Shown: positions 1 through 12,012 of the stretch, in pieces
How the letters are laid out: each line of letters opens with the position of its first letter
Position numbering within the stretch: the first letter of the stretch is position 1
NCBI RefSeq assembly: GCF_048128805.1
Contig: NC_136019.1
Span: 16,851,381 to 16,915,380, forward strand
Length of the DNA: 64,000 nt
Origin: Centroberyx gerrardi
Taxonomy: Eukaryota; Chordata; Actinopteri; Beryciformes; Berycidae
Direction: 5' to 3'
Notes under the pieces: generated by a model
The model's input: only the letters and a program-made list of their open reading frames with translations
What the model was told of the DNA's origin: nothing
Database searches by the model: none
Made by a program: the position numbers and the translations under genes

Positions 1-440
1 TGCAATTTATGTTCTCAAGCTAACCTGCTCTGTGGCAGGTTTACTTGAGGCTGACTTGAGTTAAACTCGACTGAGCCTGCAGCATTTTGCATCACACAAG
101 TCAGTTCGTTCAACTTCTCTGTAAAATGGCTTTAAACCTGTTATGGAAGATCCCATCGACATGGAAGCTCAAATTATTTGCAGGGCTTTACGTCGAGAGA
201 GGGTGACCGGCCGCAATATATTTTATGACAGCCACCTGCATATCATCGCGAGCGTTACCGTTTTAAAAGAGTCAATTTATCTGAATAGCCTTCTTCAGCC
301 TCTCATTTCCCCCTCACCTCTGTACACACGTTATGCATCGCCCTTCGTTTTTTCGCTACTGGAAGCTCTCTGTATAACATTGTAGATAGAGATAAGAGAT
401 AAATATTAATTATGAATGTGATAAACCTACCCTTTATATA

Positions 441-582
441 GGCGCGTGTGTCCTGGGGGTAGTTGCTCTGATGAGCTCCTTCATGCCATCAGTTATCACT
501 GTCAGAGGGAGGGCCAGCTCCTCTGCTGCTGTGAAAGGTGGTGCTGGGACCCTCAGCTGTTTTACGGGCCTCAGCCTTTTTC
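441..582 (-). pseudogene. Decayed fragment resembling a Harbinger-type Myb/SANT-like protein
   Basis: On the minus strand, short stretches reading KKAEARKTAEGP and, in another frame, AEELALPL resemble the linker region of the Myb/SANT-like proteins that accompany PIF/Harbinger transposons in fish. The two pieces are in different frames, so this is at best a relic. The resemblance is from memory of the family and the fragment is short, so the call is tentative. Confidence 0.25.
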
Positions 583-768
583 CAATTAGCTACAGAGTGG
601 AAGTGAAATACGTCTAGGCCTACATTTAAGCTGCTATTAAGAAAATGAAGTAGGCTAGTTATAAGCAAATAAAATCCTACGAGTTTGAATTATGTTATTA
701 TACTTTTTTTTTTTTTTTAAATTTGTTGCCAAGTGTATTTCACGCCGCCTACACCTAAATTAAATATA

Positions 769-1855
769 TTGTAGCGTCCCGTCAAGGACCGATACGTTGA
801 ATAATCAGGAGAAATGGTAATCTTGCAATTCAGTGCATTTATTTGACTAAACTGTGGTTACTGTCGGCCGTAACCACGCCGTACAAAAGCTCTCCCAGAC
901 AACCTAGCTTTTTCCCGGACAGGGCAGAGAGCCAGAACCACAACAAGAAGTCTTAATTCCTTGACCCGCCTCCCCCTGCCTCTAACCAACAACAGGAACA
1001 CTCAGCACCCTAACACAGGTGACTGGCAGACAGCAGGGGCACGTTCAATCTGAAAACGGTGTGCACCGTTTTGCTACGGTTTCCGGGTTGAACGTCATGT
1101 TTCCTCGAAACGGTGTGAAACGGGCTTTGAGGTACGTTGTCTCTCGTTTGGTGGGTGTGTCAGAGGTGTTACCCAACCAGCAGCGACGTGCATATAAACC
1201 CCGCCGTATTAAAAAGGCAGTGCGCACAGACATATTTGACATATAACACATATTTGTATCTTTTGCTATTGTATGTACCATTGTGGAGTGACACTTTCAT
1301 AAACTTTTCTACTCCACTCTACTCCTCTAAATATATAATGGTAAATATTACAATATCATATCACAACAACAGTGATCAGCAATAATGATAGGCCTAATAC
1401 TCATAATAAAATAATTACCTCATATAGATCGTAACACAGTATCGAAGGTAAGAAGTGGTTTATCCTTCACCTGAAATGTTTGCCTTGTCATCCTGAAATG
1501 CGAGGCAAATGTTGGATCACTATAATTAGGAACCACAGTTTCCACAAGGGCAGTGACTGTAACATCGAGCGTATTTTGTAGTTAAACACGTATTTAAACC
1601 GATTTCTTCAGGCTCCGAAAATTCTTCAAAAAGAACGCAAAGAATGGCCTTCTCAGCTGCCATAGTTGCAACGCTTGCGTAACACTACAGGGTGTTCAAT
1701 GCACCACCGTTTCCGTTTAAAATAAACATTTTGCTATGTTTTGTCGGGGCTGAACGCGCTCCAGGTGAGAGGTACAAACTCGCTAATAAACATCTCCCAT
1801 AACTGGCATAACCGACAGTAATCATAATCACATCACATATTTGGGGTTGCTACAA
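769..1855. mobile_element. Non-autonomous DNA transposon with TIRs, possibly with a nested second element
   Basis: The left end reads TTGTAGCGTCCC and the right end is the inverse of TTGTAGCAACCC. Both are flanked by TATA (765-768 and 1856-1859), which looks like a target-site duplication. Subterminal blocks TTACTGTCGG also face each other near 860 and 1820. Inside, GGGGCACGTTCAATC (from about 1037) and the inverse of GGAGCGCGTTCAGCC (ending about 1763) suggest a second, nested element. No transposase reading frame is visible; the short frames here look accidental. Confidence 0.5.
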
Positions 1856-2367
1856 TATAAAAAAGTCATTAAGAGTGTACAATTCAGGCAATATGTTGCA
1901 TCCTTCCTATTAATTAAACATTAGTTTACGGTCTGTTAAATGTTAAATAAATAGTAAATAAAACATTAAACGTGATAGTTAACTCACGCATTAACTCAAT
2001 CTACAATTTTTTGACATGCCAAGTCTCGCAAGTGTTGCTGGTGTGTTTTATTTTGTTTTTTGAAAATATGCTGAAATTCACTGTAAGCTGTCATTAATAT
2101 TTCATGTTCGGCTGGAGTGAAATATGACGCTCTGCTCTGCTTGTCGCCTCTGAATCCATCATTAATCCTATTTTCAGTCCTCGATTGAGGATGGCTTTAT
2201 AAATTCACCGTGAACGCGCATAGTTCAGTTGATAAAGCCGCTGAAATCTGAATCAGTTGTTCTGGAACCGAAAATTCACGCTATGCCGTGTCTAGATTAC
2301 TCAAGTCAGAATTCAGGATTTCGTTTAGGATTTCTTAAACCGTCTTTCTGGAATACCCCTAAGGTTT

Positions 2368-2480
2368 TCTTTACAACCAAACAGCAGGTGAATTGATTTC
2401 ACTGATTAGTTTCTCCTCTCAGGTTGTTAATCAGTAAAATCGTATAGTTTTTGGTTGGAATGAGGCATGCGGTTTCTTAG
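2368..2480. repeat. Truncated copy of a palindromic interspersed repeat
   Basis: This segment shares long blocks (for example CTCAGGTTGTTAATC and TTTTTGGTTGGAATGA) with the fuller palindromic element at 16,371-16,531. A more distant family member sits at 48,715-48,864. It lies about 200 bases upstream of the first exon of copy A, in the part of the flank shared with copy B. Confidence 0.55.
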
Positions 2481-2664
2481 TCTGTCCCTGTGCTGTGGAA
2501 TTAGCCTACTATAGGATTTTCTGTTGGTCTAGGCTGCATGATATTTAAAGTTTTGCTGTGATATCCGTATATTATCGATAGTAGGCTACTAAGGGAGGAG
2601 GCGGTCTAACTGGCTTGTTGCTCATTATCCCCAGTGAATAACATGAGCTTGGACCAAGAGTGGC

Positions 2665-2706
2665 ATGGCTGAGAGTCCACCCACAATGGATAGCTCAGAT
2701 GATGAG
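2665..2706 (+). CDS. Copy A exon 1, leader
   Basis: It encodes 14 residues beginning MAESPPTMDSS and ending in acidic residues, and stops at a GTAATA donor in phase 0. The homologous exon in copy B has lost this ATG (ACAGCT in place of ATGGCT); copy C keeps it but is two codons shorter. Confidence 0.65.
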
Positions 2707-5700
2707 GTAATAAGCTGATTTACAAAGACGTAAGAGAAATCATAATAAAATACAAATATATACTCATGTGAGGTAACACGAGTATGGGATTATGAATTGA
2801 TTAATTTCACCTGAACATGCACTTTTTTTAAATTTAAACTTTCAAGGACTTCCATGATGCAAGTGAATCATTCCTTGAGCTTTACTGCGGGGAAGAAGCA
2901 GATGCTCCTCCAACACCACAGTCTGACTGTCAGTGTCAACACACTGATACAGGTGTAGAAGGTCAGTCATAAGCACAGTGTTGTTGGGTAGAAATACATG
3001 AATAAATATTGCCAGGAAATTGGGCGCATCTTCCATGACTGAAAATGTACAGTAATGAGAACACTGTGAAATATTTAGAAAATCTTTTTCCATATTTTTT
3101 CTTACAACAGATGTTCCTCCGCCAGGAGAAATAGCAATTCTCCATGTAGGCAGTGACACTGTTTCTCTTGGCTGGACCTTCACTGATCCCTCTGTTCGAT
3201 GTTCTTTTCAACTGACCATCACCTGCAACACACAGACAGAGAGTTTGTACATCAGAGATTCCAGTACTGCAGATGTTGAGGGACTCCATCCTGGGACTGA
3301 GTATACTTTCAGCATCAGAAGGGTTGCAGAAAGTGGAAATCAAAGCAAAGCAACCTCTATATCTGTAGTAACTGGTAAATATGTCAAATATTGTTATCTA
3401 GATTTTTGCTTCTTGAAATCAACTCAAATCGCTCTGCATCAGTGTTGAAGTAGATAAACTACACTTTGAAATAAATGTGTCAGTGATGTAGTGGCAAATA
3501 AAAACGGGTAAACTCCAGTTGATGAGCATCATAAAGTGAATAACCACTGATAGATACACAAATCAGTTCTATTTTCAGAAAAGCATTTATGTTTATTTTT
3601 CTTTTGCTCATCAGCATTTCCCCAATAATATCTTTCCCCAATATTATCTTCATAACACAGTTTGATACTACTTACAATGATCTATACTATCAAGTTATAT
3701 CAAACAGATTTATGTGACACTTAAAAGATTGTAAACTATATTTCTGCAAATAAAAAGTGGGTAAAGTGATTGTACTCTCCACTAGATCCATGATGCATGG
3801 ATGAGAGGGAACTTGAATTTCTAGTTTGGAGTGAAGGCTTTTCATTTTATTTTTCACAGAGTCTCTCCCTCCTGAGAAGATAACGGTCTATCAGGTCAGC
3901 ACTGACTCAGTGTCTCTGAGTTGGGACGCCCCTGCTGGTGAAGTGGGAGGTTACATCGTGGCCTGTTGCTGTGAAGGAGAAACTGTCCAGGAGCTGACAA
4001 CAGACACCAACAGCCTGACGTTCAGCAGCCTGAGTCCAGGGGTGAAATACTCCTTCTACGTTTCAACACGACTGAAGAACGGAACACGAAGCAAGCCTGC
4101 TGTGACATCTGCTCACACAAGTAAGTTATTTTCATGCTAATAATACTATTACTGCTACTACTAATACTTTAATAATATAATTATTTATAATTTAATAATG
4201 AAATTTTGTTTAGCACTTTTTGAAAGACTTTTGAAAGAAAGTACTTTAACACTTCATAAATGCCAATTAAATAATTAAGAAAAATGCTTAAACTTAAAAA
4301 CAGGATAAATAATAAACTAGGTTAAAACAAAGACAACCCTGTTCAGATTTTATACCCCAAATTCCAAATAAATGTATTTTGAACTAATTTTATAACAAAA
4401 AGAAATGTGCAAAAAATTCAAGGGATGTGAATACTTTTTATAGTCAATGCATATGATTTGTAGATTAACACTTGATTCGGAGACCTTTTCACTTTACCTC
4501 TTTATGTGTTGCTGATGAACAGTGGGTTGGCTGTGTAAATCAGGCAGAATGCAAAGTCAGGATGCAAAATTCCTCATTGCCAGAGATCACTGGTTACATC
4601 AGGCTACATTGCAAATTTATTTGGCCTATGATTCAATTAATTGTGGATTTATACTTTAGAAACTTAAAACAACTGATACAAATGTGTTTAAGATATTCAG
4701 CATTATCTTTGTATTCACAGAGACACACTTGGAGAGCTTTTTGGAAGACCTGGGGTTGGAGCAGCACTACACAGAGAAGCTATCACTGAGCACAGTACTT
4801 CAGATTGATGAGAAGACCTTTGCTGATGAATCTGCTAAGTGTCATTCAGATCTTCCATGGTGTTTTCTGAAGAAGTTAATGATGGTTAATGTGACAGCTA
4901 GGAATGTGAAATGTACATCAGTATGTGAGTCAAACTGTGATGCTTCCTCTGGGAATACAGATTTCGATTTTGATGATCTGGTCAACAGTCCAAACTTGGG
5001 TGACATGTTAAACCCCTTAGACATTATCACTGCTCTCTTTCTGTGCTCCAATGGTTTCATACAGCAGGAAATGGTGTTGAAAATGTCCATGTGCCAGTTT
5101 TCAGTGCCCCTGCTGCTTCCTAATAGTGACACAAAACAGTGCACACTCATGCTCTGGGCCATGAGAGACATTGTCAAGAAGTACAGACCTCAGTCACTTT
5201 CAGAATCCAGGGGCTTTATTGAAGAGAGAATTGTTCTCTCTGAACTTCCAATGGTGTCTTTTGTGAGACTGGGTGAGTGCTCCTTGTCCAAGTCAGAGAT
5301 TCTCAACAAGCTTCTGAGCAATTCCCAACAGTATCACGACACCTTTGTTCACCGCGACATGGAGTGTGGTGATAGTCCAAGGAGAATATCAAATGGATTG
5401 GCTGAAATTAGTTGGTATCTTCCCTGTGGGAACAAAAACATTGATATTTTTGGTGAGCCGGTAGCTGTAGCTAACCTCAGGGGGGACATCGCTTTGTTTG
5501 AAGCACAATACTCCTTTTTGTGCCAGACATCTGCAGCAGTTTTTGTGTTCTTTGACAATTTGGACTCTGAGTACAGGCTACTGACCAGCCAACACAACAA
5601 GGCACAGGTGTTCTTGGTGGGTAACCAACAGAGCAAGAGTTTCAGTCTTGATGCTCTAAAAAAAATAGCAACTGAGTTGAACTTGAGGAAAAGCAACATC

Positions 5701-8700
5701 ATTTTGAAGACCAAGCAGATGAATGATGCAGACTTTGTCAAAAACTTGCGAAAAACAGTCAGGGATGCAGTTGAGAACTCAAAGACCAAGATGCGAGTTG
5801 AGCAGATGGCTGATATTGCCCATGAACTGGGAATCTTGGTTGATGAGGATTCCCCAGAGTGTCAGAGTGCCAAGCAAAATGCAGATGCCATCACTGCAGA
5901 AATACAAGACATCCCACAGTACAAAGAAGCCCAGCTTCCCTTGCAAGGTCAAATATGGAAAGAATTGACTCGTTTAGAGAAGGAAGAATGTAGGCTTCAA
6001 AAAGCCGGGGCTGAAAACATAGAAAAGTACAAAAGTGATCTCCTAGTACAGAAAAAAAAACTTAGGGAACAGCAGAACTGTTATGACATGTCAAATGCAA
6101 TGACACTCTTCATAAAGGCAATATCCAGCACAGGGATAGAGAGGTCTTATTTCCTGAAATGGATGCGAATTAACCTTGATAACCTGTCTCGAGAAAAACT
6201 ATCTGGCCTCAGGGAGCAGTACAAAGAGAAATGCCAGAAGTCTGAAAACAAAGAGGAAATTAAAGACCTTGACAGACAACTTTCCAACAGCTCATTGGGG
6301 ACTGAACACTTCTTGCGTGAAATGGGTCAAATCTATGAGGCTGCAGTCTCCCTTCCAGAAACTGACCCATCACGTCAACAGCTACAGCATCTGCCCAAAC
6401 TGTGTGCAGAATTGCTCCTTGATGGATTTCCCTTGGAGCTTGTAGATGGAGATGCATCCAACATACCGCTGAGATGGGTGAGTGATGTTCTCTCTCAGCT
6501 GAATACCTTGGTGTGTCCAAAGAACAAGATACTGGTGGTCACAGTTCTTGGAGTTCAGAGCACAGGAAAGTCCACTCTCCTTAACACCATGTTTGGAGTG
6601 CAGTTTGCAGTCAGCAGTGGTAGATGCACTAGAGGTGCCTTTATGTTGCTCATCAGAATCAACGAAGACTTCAAAAAAGTCCTGAACTGTGACTTCATGG
6701 TGATCATTGACACTGAAGGCCTAAAGTCACCAGAGCTTGCACAACTGGATGATAGCCATGAGCATGACAATGAGCTTGCAACCCTTGTTGTGGGGTTGAG
6801 TGACATAACAATTATCAATATTGCAATGGAAAATTCAACAGAAATGAGGGACATCTTACAAATTGTAGTCCATGCTTTTCTCAGGATGAAAGAGGTGGGC
6901 AAAAAGCCCAAATGTCAGTTTGTTCACCAGAATGTGTCAGATGTGTCAGCCCATGACAAGAACTTAAGGGACAGGAAACTACTGTTTCAACAGTTGAATG
7001 AGATGACCCAGGCAGCAGCCAAAATGGAAAAGAAAGAGGAGAACAAGAGCTTCACTGATGTGATGGAATACAATCCAGACACCGGGAACTGGTACATCCC
7101 TGGACTGTGGAATGGGAACCCACCAATGGCCCCAGTTAATGCAGGGTACAGTGAGGCTGTTTATGATCTCAAGAAGAACATTATCAAAATTTTGGGAAAT
7201 TGTGAGTCATCTACTAGTGAGATCTTGGAGTTTATGGAGTGGACAACAAGCCTGTGGAATGCCGTAAAATATGAGAACTTCATCTTCAGCTTCAGAAATA
7301 GCCTGGTGGCTGATGCCTACATGAGGCTGTGCACAGAGTTCAACAAATGGGAATGGGAGTTCAAAAAACAAATGTACACATGGGTTACCCAAGCTGAAAC
7401 AAGAATTTCAAACTTTGGTACAGTTGCTGAGAAATCTGAGACGTCTGACATGAGAGAATTTCTCAGTCATTTGAAAAGTGAAGCTTGCTTAGAGCTGTCT
7501 AAATGGGAGAAAACTCTCCTTGAAAATCTGACACAGTACTTCAAGCAAACAGATGGAAATGTCTATCTAGTAGAGAGATACAGAGAAGACTTCTCAAACA
7601 GTGCGAAAAGCCTTCGACGAGAAATGCAGAGCTCTGTACTTAATCAACTTGAAGCAGCAGCTGAAATCAGACAAGGAATGACAACACTTGATAGAATCAA
7701 GGAGAGCCATACAAACAAATTAGAACAGAAAGTGCTTGGATTGATTGAGGAATGCCGTAAGAGAAAAGCCCGGATGACAGACGAAGAGCTAGACAGAGAA
7801 TTTGATAAGATGTGGGATAAAACAGTGAGTGAATTATCCTTTGCCAGATTAAAGACTGATGACATCTTTGCTAAGGTGTATCACCACCTGAGGACAAATT
7901 TAACACACAAGGGGAGTCATGCCAGTGAATTAGTGTGTCAAAAAAACCTGCGTGATTGTGGAATAGAGCCTTTCAAATATACAGCTCAGGGACTCTTTAA
8001 CCGATTTAAACACGGGATGAATAAATTCTTCAACATCCAAGATCACACAACGGCAGTACAAAGATTGGCTGACAGCATCATAGCTGCTTGCACACAGTCT
8101 GTGACTGAGAAAGTGGAAAGGAAAACCAATTATCATGACAATTACATCCTGGAGATCCTACACATGATTGACGAGAGGCTGATTAGCAATCGAGATATGA
8201 AGACAGATATTGAGTTTGAAGTTTCTCTAAAACAGCACATCTGTGGAGTTGCAGCCAGAGAGTTTCAGAAAATGCATGAAGACTTCATACAAGTGAATGA
8301 CCCTTGGAGATGTCTCAATCAGTACAAAGAAAAGTATCGTGCTGATTTTAAAGATCTGTTCCATGCACGAGACCAGTGCCAGAAGAAAGCAGCAGAATTC
8401 ACCAACCTCTGCTTAAAGCCTGCAGTGGAAGCCTATGTCAACAGTTCCTTGGGTCCAGATATTATTGAGGAAATGTTGACAAGCAAAAATTCACTGCAAT
8501 TTAGCACGCGGACATTTTTCCAGTACTCAATTTTGAAGGATTTGCTTTCAAAGGATAAATTTGAGAGCTATTTGAGCTACATTTGCTCATACGAAGATTG
8601 TGTAAAGAAATGGATATTTGAAAAAATTGTGGAACACTTCTCAAAGGGGTCTACAAAGTTTGAATTGGAGGATCGACATCTGAAAGCAAGTATCAAGAGT

Positions 8701-9411
8701 ATAAACAAGGCTATCACAAAGGCCCAAATGGATAAGAATGGCAACTTGATGAAATTTGTTGAGGATATCTGCAGGGAACTTGGTGATGAACTGGTAATTT
8801 CACCGGACGCTCTCGGAGCTTTCATGACCCTAAACAATGCAAACCAGGAACAGTTTGCTCATTGGCTCACAGCATGTGTGGAAGAGATGGGACAAGCTCT
8901 TAGGGACACATTTAAAAAAACGGACATCCAGATGAAACTAAAACAGCTTCGTGTCAAGCCCCAGAATGAGCTTTTCACCAAGGTGATTGGATGTGGTAAA
9001 CAGTGTCCATTCTGCACAGCACCTTGTGAGGCAGGAGGTAAAGCTCATGCTGAACACTGGGCTTCAATACATCGGCCAGAGGGTCTTGGTAAATTCAGAT
9101 TTATTGACTCAGGCAAACTCGACACTGACATATGTTCCTCTCTTGTGATCACAGAGTGCTCATTCTGCTGCCATGCTACAAATTATAAAGATCACCCTTA
9201 CAAGAATTACAAAGACATTTTCCCTGACTGGAAAATTCCTCCAGATGGAAGCCTTGAGGCATCAGACTACTGGAAATATGTGATGGCAAAGTTCAACAAG
9301 GAGTTTGCAAAAGAATATGATGCAAAGCCTGCTGATATTCCTCAACCCTGGAAAGACATTAAAAGGAAGCAAGCAGAAAAAAGCCTCAAAGAATCATTTG
9401 GCATCAAGTGA
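2665..9411 (+). CDS. Interferon-induced very large GTPase-like protein with two FN3 domains, intact copy A
   Basis: Predicted coding exons are 2665-2706, 2847-2961, 3111-3374, 3860-4120 and 4721-9411. All boundaries have AG/GT sites and phases join cleanly (0,1,1,1), giving 5373 nt and 1790 residues. Order: short acidic leader (1-52), FN3 (about 53-140), FN3 (about 141-227), SAM-like segment (about 230-290), VLIG/URGCP-type middle with NPLDIITALF and LWAMRDIVKKYRP, large GTPase domain with P-loop GVQSTGKST (838-846) and DTEG (891-894), long helical region, then a Cys/His cluster from about residue 1652. Family knowledge: VLIGs are large cytosolic/nuclear GTPases induced by interferon; the activity of this copy is inferred. 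The start ATG (AGTGGCATGG) is the first in the exon and is shared with copy C. An in-frame ATG at 4684 lies in intron 4 and is not used. Nearest neighbours are decayed copies B and C. Confidence 0.85.
2847..2961 (+). CDS. Copy A exon 2, acidic Cys-containing linker
   Basis: The exon follows a TTTCAAG acceptor and encodes about 38 residues, including PPTPQSDCQCQHTDTGVE. Two donors are possible, GTGTAG at 2953 and GTCAGT at 2962. Both keep phase 1, and the second is closer to consensus, so 2961 is preferred. Copy C has the same 115-nt exon; copy B has lost it. Confidence 0.6.
3111..3374 (+). CDS. Copy A exon 3, first fibronectin type III domain
   Basis: A single phase 1-1 exon of 264 nt encodes one complete FN3 module: a VPPPGEI start, the strand-B tryptophan in TVSLGWTF, and the LHPGTEYTFSI turn typical of FN3 strands E-F. 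A phase-symmetric exon equal to one domain is the usual unit of FN3 shuffling. The domain holds several cysteines and would be cytosolic if the protein follows other VLIGs. Confidence 0.75.
3860..4120 (+). CDS. Copy A exon 4, second fibronectin type III domain
   Basis: This 261-nt phase 1-1 exon encodes LPPEKITVYQV, the core tryptophan in SVSLSWDAP, and the LSPGVKYSFYVSTRL turn of an FN3 fold. It is nearly identical in copies B (17,449-17,709) and C (27,934-28,194), and a scrap of its 5' edge lies inverted at 13,439. It is the best-preserved exon across the array. Confidence 0.8.
4721..9411 (+). CDS. Copy A exon 5, giant exon encoding the SAM-like, GTPase and C-terminal regions
   Basis: A 4691-nt uninterrupted exon follows the acceptor GTATTCACAG. 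It opens with THLESFLEDLGLEQHYTEKL, a SAM-like start seen in URGCP/VLIG proteins. P-loop GVQSTGKST is at 6550-6576 and DTEG at 6709-6720. A QNVSD stretch follows, where VLIGs lack a standard NKxD. The C-terminus carries CGKQCPFCTAPC and a following AEHWASIH, a Cys/His arrangement that could bind zinc and recurs in the family. Encoding the whole GTPase in one giant exon is a known VLIG trait. Copy C is almost identical over this stretch. Confidence 0.9.
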
Positions 9412-10470
9412 GAGGCTCTTGATTTGACTGAGCTGAGGTCTACAACTTCTACTGAGGGATATTGGGATCTTATGACAATTTCTGATATGGCAGACAATAA
9501 TCATCACAAATTGTAACAAACATAAGATCACAAGGTTTAAATCAATGCTAAAACACAATCCAGAAATTATTTTTCACCACTATCTCTATGTCGACATTAA
9601 CATAATACAAAGTCATTGCGAATAGTGTTTCTCTTTACCTGATAGAGTACCTCTATGATTGTAACTTCCACTGTTTAGTGGAAGGATCAGCATTAACTGT
9701 GGTTGTTTTGATATGTTATAGTCTTATATACCTTTTCATACTTTGAGTAGATGTACAGTATATGTCAGGAGTGCACAGCATTTCATTCCAATTTGCATTC
9801 AAGTTTTGATTGCTGTGGTGGAGGAAGTTCATTACATTTTTTGAAAGTTGTAACAAGTAAATGAAAACAAGATGTCTGTTAAATGTGCATCTCCAAAGTA
9901 GCAGAATACTGAAGTTAAAATTTGTATTATTTAATTCAGCATATCTTTTTGTTACAGTGAAATATTTGATGCATACTTTGTACAGTTTTAAAACATTTAA
10001 GACCATTCACACAGTCTACATAGTCTGTCTAATCTGTGGTTGTTCTGATGTTATACTCTTAAATACCTTTTTGTGCTTTGAGTCAATGTATCTCATTTCT
10101 TTCCAATTTGATATAATCAGAGTTTGCATTCATGTTTTGATTGTTGTGGTGAGGGAAGTTCATTACATTGATGTTTGAAAGCTGTAACAAGTAAATGAAA
10201 GCAACAAGATGTCTGTTATGCACATCTCCAAAGTGACAGAATAGTGAAGTTAAAATTTTTGTTTTCAGTACGATCTCTGATCTTTTTCTACTCTAATTTC
10301 AGAATCTAGAAATATGTTTGTTTTTTGTTTCAGTGAAATATTTGATGTATATGTAGTTTTGAAATTATTAAGACCATTCAAACAGTATATATGTGCTATG
10401 TTTGCTATATGCATTACTTTGATCTGTTAATTGGTTCAATAATCATTAAATTGAGAGCACAGTAAATAAA
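9412..10470 (+). other. Copy A 3' untranslated and flanking sequence with poly(A) signal
   Basis: No coding potential is visible. An AATAAA lies at 10,465-10,470 inside GAGCACAGTAAATAAAGAG, conserved with the copy C flank (35,576-35,581). A nearer signal present in copy C (35,318) reads AAGTAAATG here and is lost. The 3' end of the transcript is therefore inferred to be near 10,490. Confidence 0.45.
9694..10407. repeat. Tandem duplication of about 340-375 bp in the 3' flank of copy A
   Basis: Two diverged copies (about 9694-10,031 and 10,032-10,407) share CTGTGGTTGTT, GAAGTTCATTACATT, AACAAGATGTCTGTT and CAGTGAAATATTTGATG in the same order. The copy C flank (about 35,150-35,500) has only one such unit, so the duplication is specific to copy A or was lost from C. 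Confidence 0.65.
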
Positions 10471-11870
10471 GAGACAAAATCAGCAGACTGGCCATTAATG
10501 TCTTTAATGTTTCCCAGATCAGAATCACAGCATACAGTGTGTAATAACTTACAACTCACCTTATTTATCTATATAGTTTTACTTTACTTGTTTTTTTTTT
10601 TTTAATAATCATCTTTTTTTAAATTCCATTATTTAACATTTTTCTTCATCTCAAGTCTTGGGTTTCTGAATTCAACAAAGAATGTAAAAACAAGACAACA
10701 GGTTAATCATGTGCTTCAATGCACCTTTGTCCAGACACAGGATCTCTAAATGATCTTGATATGTTTTATGTGTCATAATCTGTCAGATTGACTTGAACAT
10801 TGTATACTACTGATCACAATTCTTCAAAAGGATGGCATTACTTTTCCTGGTAAATAATTGCACGTAATGTTGAATTTGCATCACAATTCATGAAAAAAAA
10901 TCCTTGGCCCACATGTGGGACCTCAGTACTGTATGAGGACATGAGGCATCTTGTTATCAAAGCCCTCATGTCTTTCCCATATGGGATTAAGTGGCTACAT
11001 GTAAACACTGCTACATGTCAAGAGAGTGAACATTTAATTGACTGTACTTGTATTTAGTGTGTCAGTTTAGAAGTGCTGACCATGAGTCACTGGCCAGTTC
11101 CCTACACCATTGCATTAATTAGATGCTGAAAGGCAAAGCTGGATCTTGATCAGCGCTCTTATCCTCTGGGATGTTTCCATAAATACAGGCCCTTGACTCC
11201 AGAGTCACACAGATCATGCATCACAGATGCATCAGTAGTACACTTAAATCAAGACATACTTCAAATAAATGCTTTCAAAAAGAGAAAACACTTGTAGTGC
11301 GCTTGACTTAAGGTGTCTAGAACAACCCCAGAACCAGCAATGAAACCATCATCTTTAAGGCAAATTAAACCAAGCAGACACTAGGCCTAGTTTATCCAGA
11401 GCAAATACCAGCTGTGGCATTATGAAGCTATATGTGCCTCTGCCATGTGGGAGCTGGGATGGAGATTAATCTCTGCTACGGTGACTGCTTTTCCTGGTGA
11501 GGAATCATGAGGCTACAGGATGCCCACGCCATGATGGGCAACTCTGGACCAAGATGGACTGAAGAGTAACTTTCTAATTCCATGAAAAGACTTCATACTT
11601 TGACTCATACTCTAGTGTTAGCTTATAAAATAGACAAGGAAAAGAACAGACCAAACTAAATACCTTTTGTTGCTGTTTTCACCTCCGGAGGTGTCATTGT
11701 AGTTGTATTGTGGTGGTGAAGTTTCCTTCACAGCCTCCCACTGCCTTCTTATTCACAGGAGTGAGTATAAAAGGGTTCGTATGGATCTGATGGGACGTAA
11801 CAGACTAGCAGGGTAGACTCCTGGCAAACATTGTGGATAGCAAGATGGCCATGCCTTTGAATGTCTTTGT
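10441..11870. repeat. 3' duplicon flank, copy A version
   Basis: This segment is repeated downstream of copy B (18,565-19,575) and copy C (35,548-37,407). Shared blocks include CTTGACTCCAGAGTCACACA, CACCTCCGGAGGTGTCATTG and GACGTAACAGACTAGCAGGG. The A version lacks roughly 290 bp present in B and C between CATGAAAAGACTT and TCTAGTGTTAGCTT. It shows that the duplicated unit extends at least 2.4 kb beyond the stop codon. No gene is seen in it. Confidence 0.75.
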
Positions 11871-12012
11871 TTATGAGATTGTTCATCTAATTAACCAGGA
11901 ACAGTGTTTAAATGATGAAATAAAAATAAAGAATTTACAAACCTGGTCCAAGGGAAAGCTGTCAAAGTCTTTTGGCCTTGTCCATATTTGGGCATGTCTA
12001 ACAACATCAGAT

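Noticed and set aside
143..385. 80-codon frame near the left edge
   Set aside because: No motif, no splice context and no counterpart in the other array flanks.
2953..2954. Alternative exon 2 donor GTGTAG
   Set aside because: Keeps frame but is weaker than GTCAGT nine bases downstream, which is also conserved in copy C.
4684..4720. In-frame ATG upstream of the giant VLIG exon
   Set aside because: It lies in intron 4 before a consensus acceptor shared by all three copies; the spliced FN3 exons give a better start.
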